A stretch of DNA of 64,000 nt from an uncultured Nitrosomonas sp. (lineage in GTDB: Bacteria; Pseudomonadota; Gammaproteobacteria; Burkholderiales; Nitrosomonadaceae): the NCBI GenBank assembly GCA_902826115.1, contig CADEDO010000003.1, forward strand, positions 26,273 through 90,272. Direction: 5' to 3'. The position numbers and the translations under genes are program-made. Within the stretch, counting starts at the first letter, position 1; each line of letters begins with the position of its first letter. Under the pieces are notes generated by a model. It was not told the origin of the DNA. It saw nothing but the letters and a program-made list of their open reading frames with translations, and ran no database searches. Below, piece by piece: positions 47,487 through 56,327 of this stretch.

Positions 47487-48479
47487 ATGATGAAATCATT
47501 CGTAACCGGCGCAACAGGATTTCTCGGTTCGGCTGTTATGCGATGCTTGCTTACAGCTGGCCATGAAGTCCGTGTATTGGTAAGACCTGATAGCAATCGA
47601 AAAAATCTTGAAAACTTCCCGGTTGAAGTAATTGAAGGCGATTTGCGTGACCATTCATCACTAAAACGTGCAATTAGTGGGTGCGACAATCTTTTCCATG
47701 TAGCAGCAGATTATCGTCTCTGGGTTCCTGATCCAGAAACTATGTATGCAATCAACGTTACGGGCACACAAGCACTGATCATGGCAGCGGCTGAGGCTGG
47801 CGTAAAGCGCATTGTGTACACCAGCAGCGTGGCAACCTTGGGTTTGAATCAGGATGGATCACCGTCAACCGAAGACACACCAACCAGCTATACCGCTATC
47901 AATGGATATTACAAACGCTCTAAATTTCAAGCTGAGCAGATGGTCAGGCAATTAACCCACGATCACCAGTTACCTTTGGTCATCGTCAACCCTTCCACTC
48001 CTATTGGCCCGGGAGATATCCGACCTACACCAACTGGCCGCATCGTGCTAGATACTCTAAGGGGTCGCATGCCTGCCTATGTCAATACTGGATTGAATAT
48101 TGCGCATGTCGATGACATTGCCTATGGCCATCTATTAGCTTATCAGCACGGAAAACCGAAAGAACGTTACATATTGGGCGGTGACAATATGACTTTATTG
48201 CAAATCCTACAAGCAATCGATGATATTAATGACATAAAAAAATACCGCGTTAACTTACCCATCAGTTTGATGCTCCCTATGGCATGGCTTATGGAAAAGG
48301 TTGCCACCTTCACACATATCGAACCACGCGCAACCTTGGACAGCATTCATATGGCTAAAAAACTGATGTTCTTTTCTAGTGAAAAAGCTCATCGTGAACT
48401 AGGCTATCAATATCGGCCCACCATAGAAGCACTTAGAGATGCGGTAAAATGGTATAAGGAAAATGGTTACTGCAACTAA
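47487..48479 (+). CDS. hpnA: Hopanoid-associated sugar epimerase HpnA
   Basis: A 330-residue extended SDR NAD-dependent enzyme of hopanoid head-group synthesis. Opens FVTGATGFLGSAVMR; catalytic TSSVATLGL and YYKRSKFQAE (YxxxK) are intact; VNPSTPIGPGDIRPTPTG is typical of HpnA. It follows the squalene synthase by 68 bp, and the pair looks like an operon. Other hpn genes are not in this window. Confidence 0.88.
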   Translation: MMKSFVTGATGFLGSAVMRCLLTAGHEVRVLVRPDSNRKNLENFPVEVIEGDLRDHSSLKRAISGCDNLFHVAADYRLWVPDPETMYAINVTGTQALIMAAAEAGVKRIVYTSSVATLGLNQDGSPSTEDTPTSYTAINGYYKRSKFQAEQMVRQLTHDHQLPLVIVNPSTPIGPGDIRPTPTGRIVLDTLRGRMPAYVNTGLNIAHVDDIAYGHLLAYQHGKPKERYILGGDNMTLLQILQAIDDINDIKKYRVNLPISLMLPMAWLMEKVATFTHIEPRATLDSIHMAKKLMFFSSEKAHRELGYQYRPTIEALRDAVKWYKENGYCN

Positions 48480-48634
48480 CAGATAATTTGCTTCACCCTC
48501 AAGCTTTACACCGCAAGCTAAATTTTTAATTTTTCTGCCTATCACCCCTCATAATCTCATTTTTTCCTACTCAAAATACTGAAGACTTATATTCATGTTC
48601 TTCAGTCCGTTAGAACAATTCTTTAGATTTACAC

Positions 48635-48661
48635 TAAACTTTTACCAAGAATTACCGATAA
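48635..48661 (+). promoter_or_regulatory. sigma28 (FliA) promoter of cheY-cheZ
   Basis: TAAACTTT (48635-48642), 11-nt spacer, ACCGATAA (48654-48661): 7/8 in each half to TAAAGTTT-N11-GCCGATAA. It lies 102 bp before the cheY ATG. Supports flagellar class-3 control of the chemotaxis genes. Confidence 0.75.
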
Positions 48662-48763
48662 AAAAAACACCCAGAAAACCATATGGATATGTTTATTAGC
48701 TAATTCTAGAGCTTAAGAAATTCTGATCATATATAAAAATTAAGCTTATTTACGGAGAAAAAA

Positions 48764-49165
48764 ATGCCTGACAAAAATTTAAAATTCTTGGTAGTGGATG
48801 ACTTTTCTACTATGCGTAGAATCGTTCGCAACCTTTTAAAAGAACTTGGATTTGTCAATGTTGATGAAGCGGAAGATGGCGCAGTTGCATTGCGCAAACT
48901 ACAGGATGGCAATTTTGATTTTATTGTATCTGACTGGAATATGCCCAACATGGATGGGCTCACTATGCTTCAAAATGTCCGCGCGAATGAAGCATTGAAA
49001 AAAATCCCCGTACTTATGGTAACCGCCGAAGCTAAAAAAGAAAATATTGTAGCAGCCGCACAGGCAGGTGCAAGTGGTTATATTGTGAAGCCTTTTACCG
49101 CAGCTACTCTTGATGAGAAATTAAATAAAATTTTCCAGAATATGGAAAACAAAGCCTCGACTTAA
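48764..49165 (+). CDS. cheY: Chemotaxis response regulator CheY
   Basis: Phosphorylated by CheA, binds the flagellar switch to change rotation. The 133-residue receiver has [20 protein letters not shown] (acidic pair about 12-13), phospho-acceptor [13 protein letters not shown] (Asp about 57), VTAEAK (Thr) and [12 protein letters not shown] (Lys). GGAG precedes the ATG. Followed by cheZ after 41 nt; the FliA-type promoter sits upstream. Confidence 0.95.
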   Translation: MPDKNLKFLVVDDFSTMRRIVRNLLKELGFVNVDEAEDGAVALRKLQDGNFDFIVSDWNMPNMDGLTMLQNVRANEALKKIPVLMVTAEAKKENIVAAAQAGASGYIVKPFTAATLDEKLNKIFQNMENKAST

Positions 49166-49206
49166 CAATGTCAAACCTCTTTTCATAACAAACCATTGAG
49201 TCCAGA

Positions 49207-49956
49207 ATGAATACAAAACGCCTTATGAAAAAAAAAGCTGAAGGTGCTTCTCAAGAAGAAATCAATCCAAAGTCCTTTAAACTTGCTGAAACAACATTAG
49301 CTTCTGTAAGTAAAGATATTGAAGAATTTGGACTTGCAACAAATGATAAGAAAGTCATTGATCAGATTGGCCAATTAACGCGCACTTTACATGATAGCTT
49401 ACGTGAACTTGGATACGATAAACGTCTCGAATTGATTGCTGCTGAGGTTCCTGAAGCACAAGACAAACTTACCTATGTGGCAACCAAGACTGAACAAGCC
49501 GCAGACCGTACACTCAACGCCACAGAAATTGCCATGCCTATTCAAGAAAAACTTTCTGCAGATGCTATTCATTTATCGAAGCAATGGAAAGAAGCCCTTG
49601 AAACTCAACAAGCTAAACCTGACACAGAGAAATTTAAACTATTATTGATAGACACATTACACTATCTCGATAATATCCCTGCTCAAACAAATGCTACTAA
49701 TGCACAGTTACTGGAAATCATGATGGCGCAGGACTTTCAAGATCTAACAGGTCAAGTGATAAAAAAAATCACTCATATGGTACAAAACTTAGAGAAAGAT
49801 CTCGTTGATTTATTACTTGCAAATGTTCCTGCTAAGAAGGTTATGGTTTCGGAAGAAGGATTTCTAAATGGACCCGTCACAAATCCAGAGAAACGTAGTG
49901 ATGTAGTATGCAATCAAGATCAAGTTGATGATTTATTAGCTAGCCTTGGGTTTTAA
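49207..49956 (+). CDS. cheZ: Chemotaxis phosphatase CheZ
   Basis: Dephosphorylates CheY-P. The 249-residue protein is mostly helical, with the active-site segment MAQDFQDLTGQVIKKI (Gln about 183) and the C-terminal CheY-binding peptide QVDDLLASLGF, as in E. coli. It is a little longer than E. coli CheZ at the N-terminus (Lys-rich MNTKRLMKKKAEGA). The pair implies a motile cell with class-3 flagellar regulation. Confidence 0.94.
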   Translation: MNTKRLMKKKAEGASQEEINPKSFKLAETTLASVSKDIEEFGLATNDKKVIDQIGQLTRTLHDSLRELGYDKRLELIAAEVPEAQDKLTYVATKTEQAADRTLNATEIAMPIQEKLSADAIHLSKQWKEALETQQAKPDTEKFKLLLIDTLHYLDNIPAQTNATNAQLLEIMMAQDFQDLTGQVIKKITHMVQNLEKDLVDLLLANVPAKKVMVSEEGFLNGPVTNPEKRSDVVCNQDQVDDLLASLGF

Positions 49957-50004
49957 ATTATTTTTCTTATTGCTAAATTGATGAGTAAAATAAATCCAAA
50001 TTGC

Positions 50005-50044
50005 TGGGGTTTTACTAAACTAAACACTGTTTGGCAAAACCCCA
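50005..50044. terminator. Bidirectional terminator, cheZ/dnaQ
   Basis: TGGGGTTTT (50005-50013) pairs with AAAACCCCA (50036-50044); the loop may form an inner stem. T-rich sequence (ATTATTTTCT) follows on the plus strand, between the cheZ and dnaQ stops. Confidence 0.65.
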
Positions 50045-50086
50045 TTATTTTCTGAGCATAATTTTTATTCTCAATAATAAAAATCT

Positions 50087-50812
50087 TTATTCTTTTTGAT
50101 TCTCAACAGAATTTTCAGCATTAAGTCTATTCCACAAACATTTATTGTTACTCTCGCGCGCAATATTGTCTAATACCATGAAATGTTGAGCACATTCTTG
50201 AGCTGTGGCTTCAATTATTTTTAAGTTGAGATTATCTAAATTTTCTACTGAATTTAGGATAGGTAAAAATTGTTCCAGATCCATCAACAGGCTTTCTTGT
50301 CCGCGTGTCATGGCAAGATAAACCTCTGCCAATAACTCGGCGTCTAACAGTGCACCATGTAGCGTACGTTTGGAATTATCAATATTGTAACGATCACATA
50401 AAGCATCAAGATTATTACGTTTACCAGGATGAAGTTCTTTCGCCAACTTCAATGTATCGATTATTGATAAACAATACTTATCCAATGTCTTTAAATTGAT
50501 TAGATTTAATTCATGATTCAAAAAGCCGACATCAAAGGGAGCATTATGGATGACCAATTCGGAGTCTGCTATGAAATTCAAGAACTCATTGGATATTTCA
50601 CTGAACTTAGGTTTGTTTCTAAGAAATTCAGTGGTTAAACCATGTACTTGCAAAGCGCCTTCATCGCTATCGCGTTCGGGATTAAGATAATAGTGAAAAT
50701 GCTGAGTGGTCAGCTGTCTATTACTTAACTCAACCGCCGCGATTTCCACAATACGATGTCCCTGCCTATGATCCAAGCCTGTTGTTTCAGTATCTAATAT
50801 TATTTGGCGCAT
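50087..50812 (-). CDS. dnaQ: DNA polymerase III epsilon subunit
   Basis: 3'-5' proofreading exonuclease of the replicase. The 241-residue DEDDh domain shows LDTETTGLDHRQGHRIVEIAAVEL (Asp-Glu pair about 7-9), NAPFDVGFLNHEL (about 94-106), and HGALLDAELLAEVY (His-Asp, about 154-167). A short C-terminal part would bind the alpha subunit. It is 1 nt downstream of rnhA on the same strand. Confidence 0.95.
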   Translation of the reverse strand: MRQIILDTETTGLDHRQGHRIVEIAAVELSNRQLTTQHFHYYLNPERDSDEGALQVHGLTTEFLRNKPKFSEISNEFLNFIADSELVIHNAPFDVGFLNHELNLINLKTLDKYCLSIIDTLKLAKELHPGKRNNLDALCDRYNIDNSKRTLHGALLDAELLAEVYLAMTRGQESLLMDLEQFLPILNSVENLDNLNLKIIEATAQECAQHFMVLDNIARESNNKCLWNRLNAENSVENQKE

Positions 50813-50813
50813 G

Positions 50814-51287
50814 CTAAGGTTTCAGATTGTTTCTCATTTCTTCAGATACCATCATTTCAACTCCACGATTTGCCAATTCATCTGCGCGCTCATTTTCAGG
50901 ATGCCCCGAATGACCGCGCACCCAACACCATTCAATTTCATGCCGCTGCGTTAAATGATCTAATAATTTCCAAAGATCGTCATTCTTGACCGGTTTCTTT
51001 GCTGATGTAAGCCAATTACGCATTTTCCATGACTCAATCCACTCACTAATGCCTTTTTGCACATATTGCGAATCTGTATGTAAATGCACTTTGCACGGAC
51101 GCTTTAAAGATTCTAAAGCACGAATTGCAGCCAGTAATTCCATGCGATTATTCGTTGTTAATTTTTCACCACCGAAAATTTCACGCTCCTGTCCTGCGTA
51201 TCTCAGTAGCACTCCCCATCCTCCAATGCCAGGATTTCCTTTGCACGCACCATCTGTATAGATTTCGACAATTTTAGAACCACTCAT
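50814..51287 (-). CDS. rnhA: Ribonuclease HI
   Basis: Removes the RNA strand of RNA-DNA hybrids. The 157-residue protein has the DEDD residues in [16 protein letters not shown] (Asp about 11), [10 protein letters not shown] (Glu about 50), [11 protein letters not shown] (Asp about 72) and [18 protein letters not shown] (His/Asp region). Located between the YafS-like methyltransferase and dnaQ, the same neighbourhood as in E. coli. Confidence 0.96.
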   Translation of the reverse strand: MSGSKIVEIYTDGACKGNPGIGGWGVLLRYAGQEREIFGGEKLTTNNRMELLAAIRALESLKRPCKVHLHTDSQYVQKGISEWIESWKMRNWLTSAKKPVKNDDLWKLLDHLTQRHEIEWCWVRGHSGHPENERADELANRGVEMMVSEEMRNNLKP

Positions 51288-51313
51288 ACTTACTCATTTT
51301 TTAATTCATCACT

Positions 51314-52063
51314 CTAATTCAAGTGATCAGACGACTGCTTATCAGAAGAAACATTATTAAATTTCTGTGTAGCAGGCGCCATTTTCTCCTTAGGATCAAA
51401 ACAATTCTTCCAACCTGGCTTAATGATTCGCATACCATGCATGTGTTTAATCGCATGCAGAAAATACACCCCTCCTGAGATTGGCCACCAACGATCACCG
51501 GCTGCTTCCATAAAATGAAACCGTTGGCGCCATTTTTCCTGTTGCAATGGTGGCGTATAACAATTTAATCGCCCCCCGGCCATCTCAAAATTCAATAATT
51601 TCAACCAATCTTTCAATCTTGACAAGGCAATGAAATTTCCATTCCAAGGAAATTCTCGACGCATCGATTTTAAGTAGTGGCAGCTTCCCCACAAGCTAAA
51701 TGGATTAAAACCCGATATGATAATGTGTCCTTCAGGAATCAAGATTCGGTGCACTTCCCGCAAAATTTGATGTGGATTGGCATTAAACTCAAGTACATGT
51801 GGCAGAATCACCAAATCCATACTATTCGTCTGGATGGGAAGAAAATCAGGTGTAGCCAGCAAAGATGCCTGATTATCAAATCCCACGGAGAAATGCAGAG
51901 GCATCCTATTGAGTCGAAGAAAATTAAATTGGGGCAACCCAATTTGCACCGCGTTATAACCAAAAATATTCACTACAACTTGATCAAAATAACGATGTTC
52001 ATGCTCAATTAAATATTGACCAAGAGAGGATTTAAACCAGAAATGCGCATTATGAATCGTCAT
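51314..52063 (-). CDS. SAM-dependent methyltransferase (YafS-like)
   Basis: A 249-residue class I methyltransferase-like protein (ATG 52063; a TTG at 52105 adds 14 residues). It has LVILPHVLEFNANPHQILREVHRILIPEGHIIISGFNPFSLWG, the motif IV-V area. The classic Gly-rich SAM loop is weak: FGYNAVQIGLP occupies its place, as in YafS. In E. coli yafS also lies beside gloB, rnhA and dnaQ. The substrate is unknown; it may be in an operon with rnhA-dnaQ. Confidence 0.8.
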   Translation of the reverse strand: MTIHNAHFWFKSSLGQYLIEHEHRYFDQVVVNIFGYNAVQIGLPQFNFLRLNRMPLHFSVGFDNQASLLATPDFLPIQTNSMDLVILPHVLEFNANPHQILREVHRILIPEGHIIISGFNPFSLWGSCHYLKSMRREFPWNGNFIALSRLKDWLKLLNFEMAGGRLNCYTPPLQQEKWRQRFHFMEAAGDRWWPISGGVYFLHAIKHMHGMRIIKPGWKNCFDPKEKMAPATQKFNNVSSDKQSSDHLN

Positions 52064-52155
52064 TATTTTCCACTGACCATACTTGAATTTTGTACTTGTT
52101 CCCAAATCACTTAAGTAAATTATCCAGTAAATTTAATCAACTAGATGGAAATGAC

Positions 52156-52929
52156 ATGCAGAACATTTATCCAATCCATGCCTTCAAGGATAATTATATA
52201 TGGATTATTCACAATAATAATCACGCAATAGTTGTAGATCCAGGAATCGCATCCCCGGTCATTGAATACCTTCACACTAACAAGCTGCAACTAAGTGCAA
52301 TTCTAATTACTCATCATCATAACGATCATACAGGAGGTAATGCCGAGTTGCTTAAATTGTTCGATGCTCCAGTCTATGGGCCAATGCACGAGCTTATTTC
52401 AACCGTAACGCATCCTGTCAGAGAAGGCGATCAAATTAATTTGCAGGCAATGTCGCTCGATTTTACCGTATTAGAAATTCCTGGACACACCCGAGGACAC
52501 ATTGCTTATTATGGATCCAATCCGATAAAGCGTTTATTTTGTGGAGATACCCTATTCGCTTGTGGTTGCGGGCGCGTATTTGAAGGAACTGTTCAACAAA
52601 TGTACCACTCATTAGGGAAGCTTTCTCGGTTACCAGATGACACCCTGGTGTATTGTGCGCATGAATACACGCTCAATAATATTCATTTTGCAAGGACAGT
52701 CGATCCGGATAACCCAAAACTCGCTGAACTTGAAGTCACGATGCAAGCACTTCGCTGTCAGAATATTCCAACCATCCCTACGACGCTGGCACTTGAAAAA
52801 ACCGTCAATCCTTTCCTCCGTTGTGATCAACCGGAAATTATGGATAGCGTGCAAAATTATACTGACAAAATACTCTTAACACCTTTGGATATCTTTACGG
52901 AATTACGTAATTGGAAAAATAATTTCTGA
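52156..52929 (+). CDS. gloB: Hydroxyacylglutathione hydrolase (glyoxalase II)
   Basis: Zinc metallo-beta-lactamase-fold enzyme that releases D-lactate from S-lactoylglutathione, detoxifying methylglyoxal. From ATG 52156, 257 residues. The binuclear site is THHHNDHTGG (about 53-62), EIPGHTRGHIAYY (His about 110), FCGDTLFACGCGR (Asp about 132) and CAHEYT. An upstream in-frame ATG at 52090 adds 22 residues lacking resemblance. Divergent from the YafS-like gene. Confidence 0.96.
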   Translation: MQNIYPIHAFKDNYIWIIHNNNHAIVVDPGIASPVIEYLHTNKLQLSAILITHHHNDHTGGNAELLKLFDAPVYGPMHELISTVTHPVREGDQINLQAMSLDFTVLEIPGHTRGHIAYYGSNPIKRLFCGDTLFACGCGRVFEGTVQQMYHSLGKLSRLPDDTLVYCAHEYTLNNIHFARTVDPDNPKLAELEVTMQALRCQNIPTIPTTLALEKTVNPFLRCDQPEIMDSVQNYTDKILLTPLDIFTELRNWKNNF

Positions 52930-53011
52930 ACAATAACAGGAACGTTATCTCAATCGAGATGAATATTTGCGCTGGTATATCGATTGAATACATATGAATT
53001 ATGCATGTAGA

Positions 53012-53050
53012 AAAGGCAACTTGACTTTTCCAGATTGTCAAATTGCCTTT
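53012..53050. terminator. Terminator hairpin, gloB/cytochrome P460
   Basis: AAAGGCAACTTGAC (53012-53025) pairs with GTCAAATTGCCTTT (53037-53050) with one mismatch in 14, loop of 11 nt. Between convergent genes, probably serving both. Confidence 0.6.
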
Positions 53051-53089
53051 CTCAGGGAACTAAGTGTTGCCCATTAAGCCATCAGTTAA

Positions 53090-53686
53090 TTATTTTTTGC
53101 CTGGCTTGGCAGCACGCAACACTGGGTAATACTGGGTAAATACCATATCTTGCGCAGCATTTGCTTTGTGGCAAGCTGCACATGCATCATCAGCTTGGAG
53201 TATGCCTTGCTTGGCTTCATAAGATTCAAAACCAAAAAATGCCCAGTTTCCTGGTTTATCTGCAAAGCGTTTGGAATCTTTCACCATGGCAGCAATTCCA
53301 TTGAAATCACCGGGGAAATATCCATTTCCACTGGCTGCCTCTTTTGAACCTACGCTTACTAATTCTTTAACGATCACAGTCCCATCACGGAATTCACCCG
53401 TTTTCTTCCAGTGGTTCCAACTTGTTGGATCAATGTAAACATTATGAAATTCAGGAAATGCAGGTTTTCCATCATTCATATCTTTTGGTGTCACTGGTGC
53501 ACCCACAAAAATCCATTCACGATAATCCTTTGGTGTCAGCAATACATTTTCTTTCGTGAAAGCGCCAAAATTATGATCTTTATGATGGGCATGATGTGCA
53601 TCGGAAGCAATCACTGGGCTCGCCAATGTAACGGATAACAATACCGGAGCAATACTACTTAATAACGTCTTTTTAAACTGTAACAT
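53090..53686 (-). CDS. cytL: Cytochrome P460
   Basis: Periplasmic c-type haem protein of ammonia oxidisers; the active N. europaea enzyme oxidises hydroxylamine, yielding N2O via NO. The 198-residue precursor has a signal peptide ending about VIA-SD (residue 28), then a His-rich stretch (DAHHAHHKDH). The haem motif is CAACH (169-173). Lys107 in TVIVKELV matches the lysine that crosslinks to the haem in N. europaea P460. In GDFNGIAAMVKDS, Ala132 occupies the place where, by memory, N. europaea has Glu. AAGGG precedes the ATG. It is a solitary gene. Family call is strong; activity is uncertain. Confidence 0.9.
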   Translation of the reverse strand: MLQFKKTLLSSIAPVLLSVTLASPVIASDAHHAHHKDHNFGAFTKENVLLTPKDYREWIFVGAPVTPKDMNDGKPAFPEFHNVYIDPTSWNHWKKTGEFRDGTVIVKELVSVGSKEAASGNGYFPGDFNGIAAMVKDSKRFADKPGNWAFFGFESYEAKQGILQADDACAACHKANAAQDMVFTQYYPVLRAAKPGKK

Positions 53687-53788
53687 AATAAGCCCTTAAA
53701 ATGGTTAAAGAAACGTAAAGAAAAAGCAATAGCGTATACTGCCTTCCTTCTTAATAGTAGTCAGACACACTATCTTCGTCAAGAGGTA

Positions 53789-53801
53789 AGTCAAACTGAC
53801 T
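53789..53801. promoter_or_regulatory. Inverted repeat upstream of cytochrome P460
   Basis: AGTCA-AAC-TGACT, 5-bp arms; a second half-site GTAGTCA is at 53757-53763 and its complement TGACTAC at 53797-53803. About 100 bp before the P460 start. Possible regulator site, weak. Confidence 0.25.
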
Positions 53802-53916
53802 ACCACAATGATATCGCTTACATAACGAACAAAAATTGTCGAACTAATAAATCGAGTAACGGATAAAAAGTAGATTTCTGATTTTTGGCAATTAATTGAT
53901 ACCGCCCATCAGAATC

Positions 53917-54384
53917 TCACATCCATCGACGCACGGTTTTCAGATAACTGGCATAGGCACCGCCAAATTTTGCCAATAAAGCATTTTCTTCCGGGGTGAT
54001 CTGGAATCGATTCATATAACCAACGAACAGTGGTAGCCAAGAAGCTGACAGGATATTCGCTAAATAAACAGCCCATGCGGCAAGCATTAATAAAATCCCG
54101 ACATACATAGGATTCCGGCTCAATCGATAAATCCCGCTGATAACCATTGATGTGGCCAGCTCCGGCGTGAAAGGATTGACCGTCGTCTTGACTGAAATGA
54201 ATGTAGCAGCACCGGCAATAATCAATGCAAGTCCGATTCCCCATATTCCCAATGCCAAAAATATCCGCTGAGGAATCTCCACAGTCGCCCATGGACAGAT
54301 CCAGGCAACAAATCCCATAGCGCATGCAAACAAAAGTGCGAGCATCACGGGGGGAACTTTAAGTTCGAGACGGAAGCCACTCAT
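53917..54384 (-). CDS. Isoprenylcysteine carboxyl methyltransferase-family membrane protein
   Basis: A 155-residue integral membrane methyltransferase with about four hydrophobic segments. The C-terminal SAM region is seen in NPFTPELATSMVISGIYRLSRNPMYVG and EENALLAKFGGAYASYLKTVRRW, the ICMT/PEMT-type signature. Substrate unknown; bacterial homologues may methylate small lipophilic acids or phospholipids. It overlaps the upstream gene by 4 nt (ATGA) and forms a two-gene operon. Confidence 0.85.
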   Translation of the reverse strand: MSGFRLELKVPPVMLALLFACAMGFVAWICPWATVEIPQRIFLALGIWGIGLALIIAGAATFISVKTTVNPFTPELATSMVISGIYRLSRNPMYVGILLMLAAWAVYLANILSASWLPLFVGYMNRFQITPEENALLAKFGGAYASYLKTVRRWM

Positions 54385-54788
54385 CTTTCGTGCTCGGATG
54401 AAGCAATATCATTCGTTGATTTTGACTGCGCATCCAGTGATATTTTTCCCAGAAAATACCCTCCAAGAACACCTAGAATCCAAGTCAGAACAACCAAAAT
54501 AGGCATTAAGTGCGAACCATTTGTGTCTCGAAACTGAGTCATCAAAATTCCCACTGGTGCAGCACCTAAGCATAGGGACACACAAGCATCCAATGCACCT
54601 TTTCTCCAACGAAACACAATCCATGACAGTCCTAGGAAGGGAAAAAACATCAGCATCTGGTAATGCCAAGCAATGCCGCTCCAAAGTATGCCAAAACCTA
54701 TAAACGACAACAAAAAGCCACCAACCAGCGCCATTAGCATCATCATTGCCTCTTTCCAATGGCCCCGCTGAGTTGTTTCCTCTTGCAT
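54381..54788 (-). CDS. Hypothetical membrane protein
   Basis: A 135-residue unrecognised protein with about four hydrophobic helices (GGFLLSFIGFGILWSG, MLMFFPFLGLSWIVF, VSLCLGAAPVGILM, LVVLTWILGVLGGYFLG) and a charged C-terminal tail. The start at 54788 is chosen because GGGAGG lies 6 nt upstream; a frame start at 54833 is less likely. Cotranscribed with the ICMT-like gene. Confidence 0.7.
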   Translation of the reverse strand: MQEETTQRGHWKEAMMMLMALVGGFLLSFIGFGILWSGIAWHYQMLMFFPFLGLSWIVFRWRKGALDACVSLCLGAAPVGILMTQFRDTNGSHLMPILVVLTWILGVLGGYFLGKISLDAQSKSTNDIASSEHER

Positions 54789-54888
54789 ATAAATCCTCCC
54801 ATAGCTCGCATGCTGATCCGATTCAACATGCATTATAGATGCACAAAGTCATATTCACGGCTGTCATGCAGTGTGTGTTTGGCAAACA

Positions 54889-56319
54889 TTAATCTTCCGA
54901 CACATGGCCGCCGTCTCGCAGCAAGCCAATCCCCAATATCGCCATGCCAATCGAAATCACAGGATTGAGCAAATTCAATAAAGCATAGGGCGCGTAATCC
55001 AGTACTGGTACGCCAAGGGTTGCCACATAGAAAGTACCTGCTGTGGTCCAGGGAATCAGACCCGTGGTCAACGTGGAGCCTTCTTCTACCGAACGTGACA
55101 ATATCGCCCGGTCTAATTTCCTTTCCTGAAATGCACTTTTGAATAGCTGACAGTTCAGAATGATCGAAATATAAGCTTCTCCCATCGCCATATTGCCAAT
55201 CAATCCGGATGCAATAGTCGTGGCAATTAATGTACTGACTCGCTGGATGCGTGCAATGATACTCTCTAGCAACACGCGCAGAAATCCCGCGTGGTGCATA
55301 ATACCGCCCAGTGCCAGCGCCATGATGGATAACAATAACGTCCATGCCATGCTGTAAACTCCACCGCGCCCAAGGAGATCGTCAATATTGACGATCCCTG
55401 TGGTGCCTGCTGAATTCATCCACAGGGCATTGATCACTTCAATTCCATCCCTGTCCTGATACACGATGGCTATCAACATGGCCAGCAATATACTGCACGA
55501 CATACTGACTTCCGCGGCATAGCGTTTAATGCTCAAGCCAAACATCAATAACAAGGGCAGCAATGTCACCCATGGATTTAACTGATAAGCACCCGACAGC
55601 GCGGCGCGAATTTCTACAATATGATCTGTCGGCAATGCATTTGCACCGTATTGCAACCCCCATAGCGTGAAAATGCCCAACACAATGACAAATGTCGGCG
55701 TGGTGGTATACAACATCGCACCGATATGCCGGTAAAGATGGGTTCCGGCACTCATGGCCGCCAGATTGGTGGTATCGGAAATAGGCGACAATTTATCACC
55801 AAACGTAGCGCCGGAAACAATCATGCCTGCTACCAGAGGCAATGGAATACCAATTGCATCGCCAATACCAATCAACACCACGCCAATCGTTCCCACTGTG
55901 CCCCAGGAGGTACCTGTGGCCACCGACATCAAGCTGCATAAAATAAAACCAGCAGCCAGGAAAATCGTCGGATTAAGCAGATCAATGCCGAAATAAAGCA
56001 GGCTTGCAATAGTACCGCTTTGCATGAAGCTGGCAATCACCATGCCGATCAGCAAAAAAATGTAAATCGCCGGCAGTGCTTTGATGATGCCATCATCCAT
56101 CATGCCCCGGATATCGGTAAAGGCATATCCCAGCCATCGTGTTTGCAGGCAAACCCAAACCAGTGCCAAAAATAGTATGGCATGAATGCTGATGGCATAC
56201 ACAAACATCCCCAGCGAAATCAACAAGAACACCCCGGTAAAGCAAATAACCGCTTGCAATAAGGACGGCAGTCGCTGCGCAGTGAATAATTCGTCGACAG
56301 GTGAATCGCTATCAGTCAT
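54889..56319 (-). CDS. nhaC: NhaC-family Na+/H+ antiporter
   Basis: A 476-residue inner-membrane antiporter with about 11 hydrophobic segments. The NhaC signatures GTSWGTVGTIGVVLIGIG and SGATFGDKLSPISDTTNLAA are clear. NhaC proteins exchange sodium (or malate-Na in relatives) for protons; exact substrate not shown. Lies 8 nt after msrB on the same strand, with AGGA before its ATG. Confidence 0.9.
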   Translation of the reverse strand: MTDSDSPVDELFTAQRLPSLLQAVICFTGVFLLISLGMFVYAISIHAILFLALVWVCLQTRWLGYAFTDIRGMMDDGIIKALPAIYIFLLIGMVIASFMQSGTIASLLYFGIDLLNPTIFLAAGFILCSLMSVATGTSWGTVGTIGVVLIGIGDAIGIPLPLVAGMIVSGATFGDKLSPISDTTNLAAMSAGTHLYRHIGAMLYTTTPTFVIVLGIFTLWGLQYGANALPTDHIVEIRAALSGAYQLNPWVTLLPLLLMFGLSIKRYAAEVSMSCSILLAMLIAIVYQDRDGIEVINALWMNSAGTTGIVNIDDLLGRGGVYSMAWTLLLSIMALALGGIMHHAGFLRVLLESIIARIQRVSTLIATTIASGLIGNMAMGEAYISIILNCQLFKSAFQERKLDRAILSRSVEEGSTLTTGLIPWTTAGTFYVATLGVPVLDYAPYALLNLLNPVISIGMAILGIGLLRDGGHVSED

Positions 56320-56327
56320 GATCCATC

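Noticed and set aside
53090..53686. Cytochrome c'-type call for the P460 gene
   Set aside because: The KxxGEFRDGTVxVKEL and GNWAFF segments and the crosslink-type Lys fit P460, not cytochrome c'.
53909..54325. Long minus-strand frame inside the ICMT-like gene
   Set aside because: Cys/Trp-rich out-of-frame translation of the ICMT-like gene, which has clear family motifs.
54833..55345. 170-codon minus-strand frame inside nhaC
   Set aside because: Alternate frame of the NhaC antiporter, whose signatures are in the other frame.
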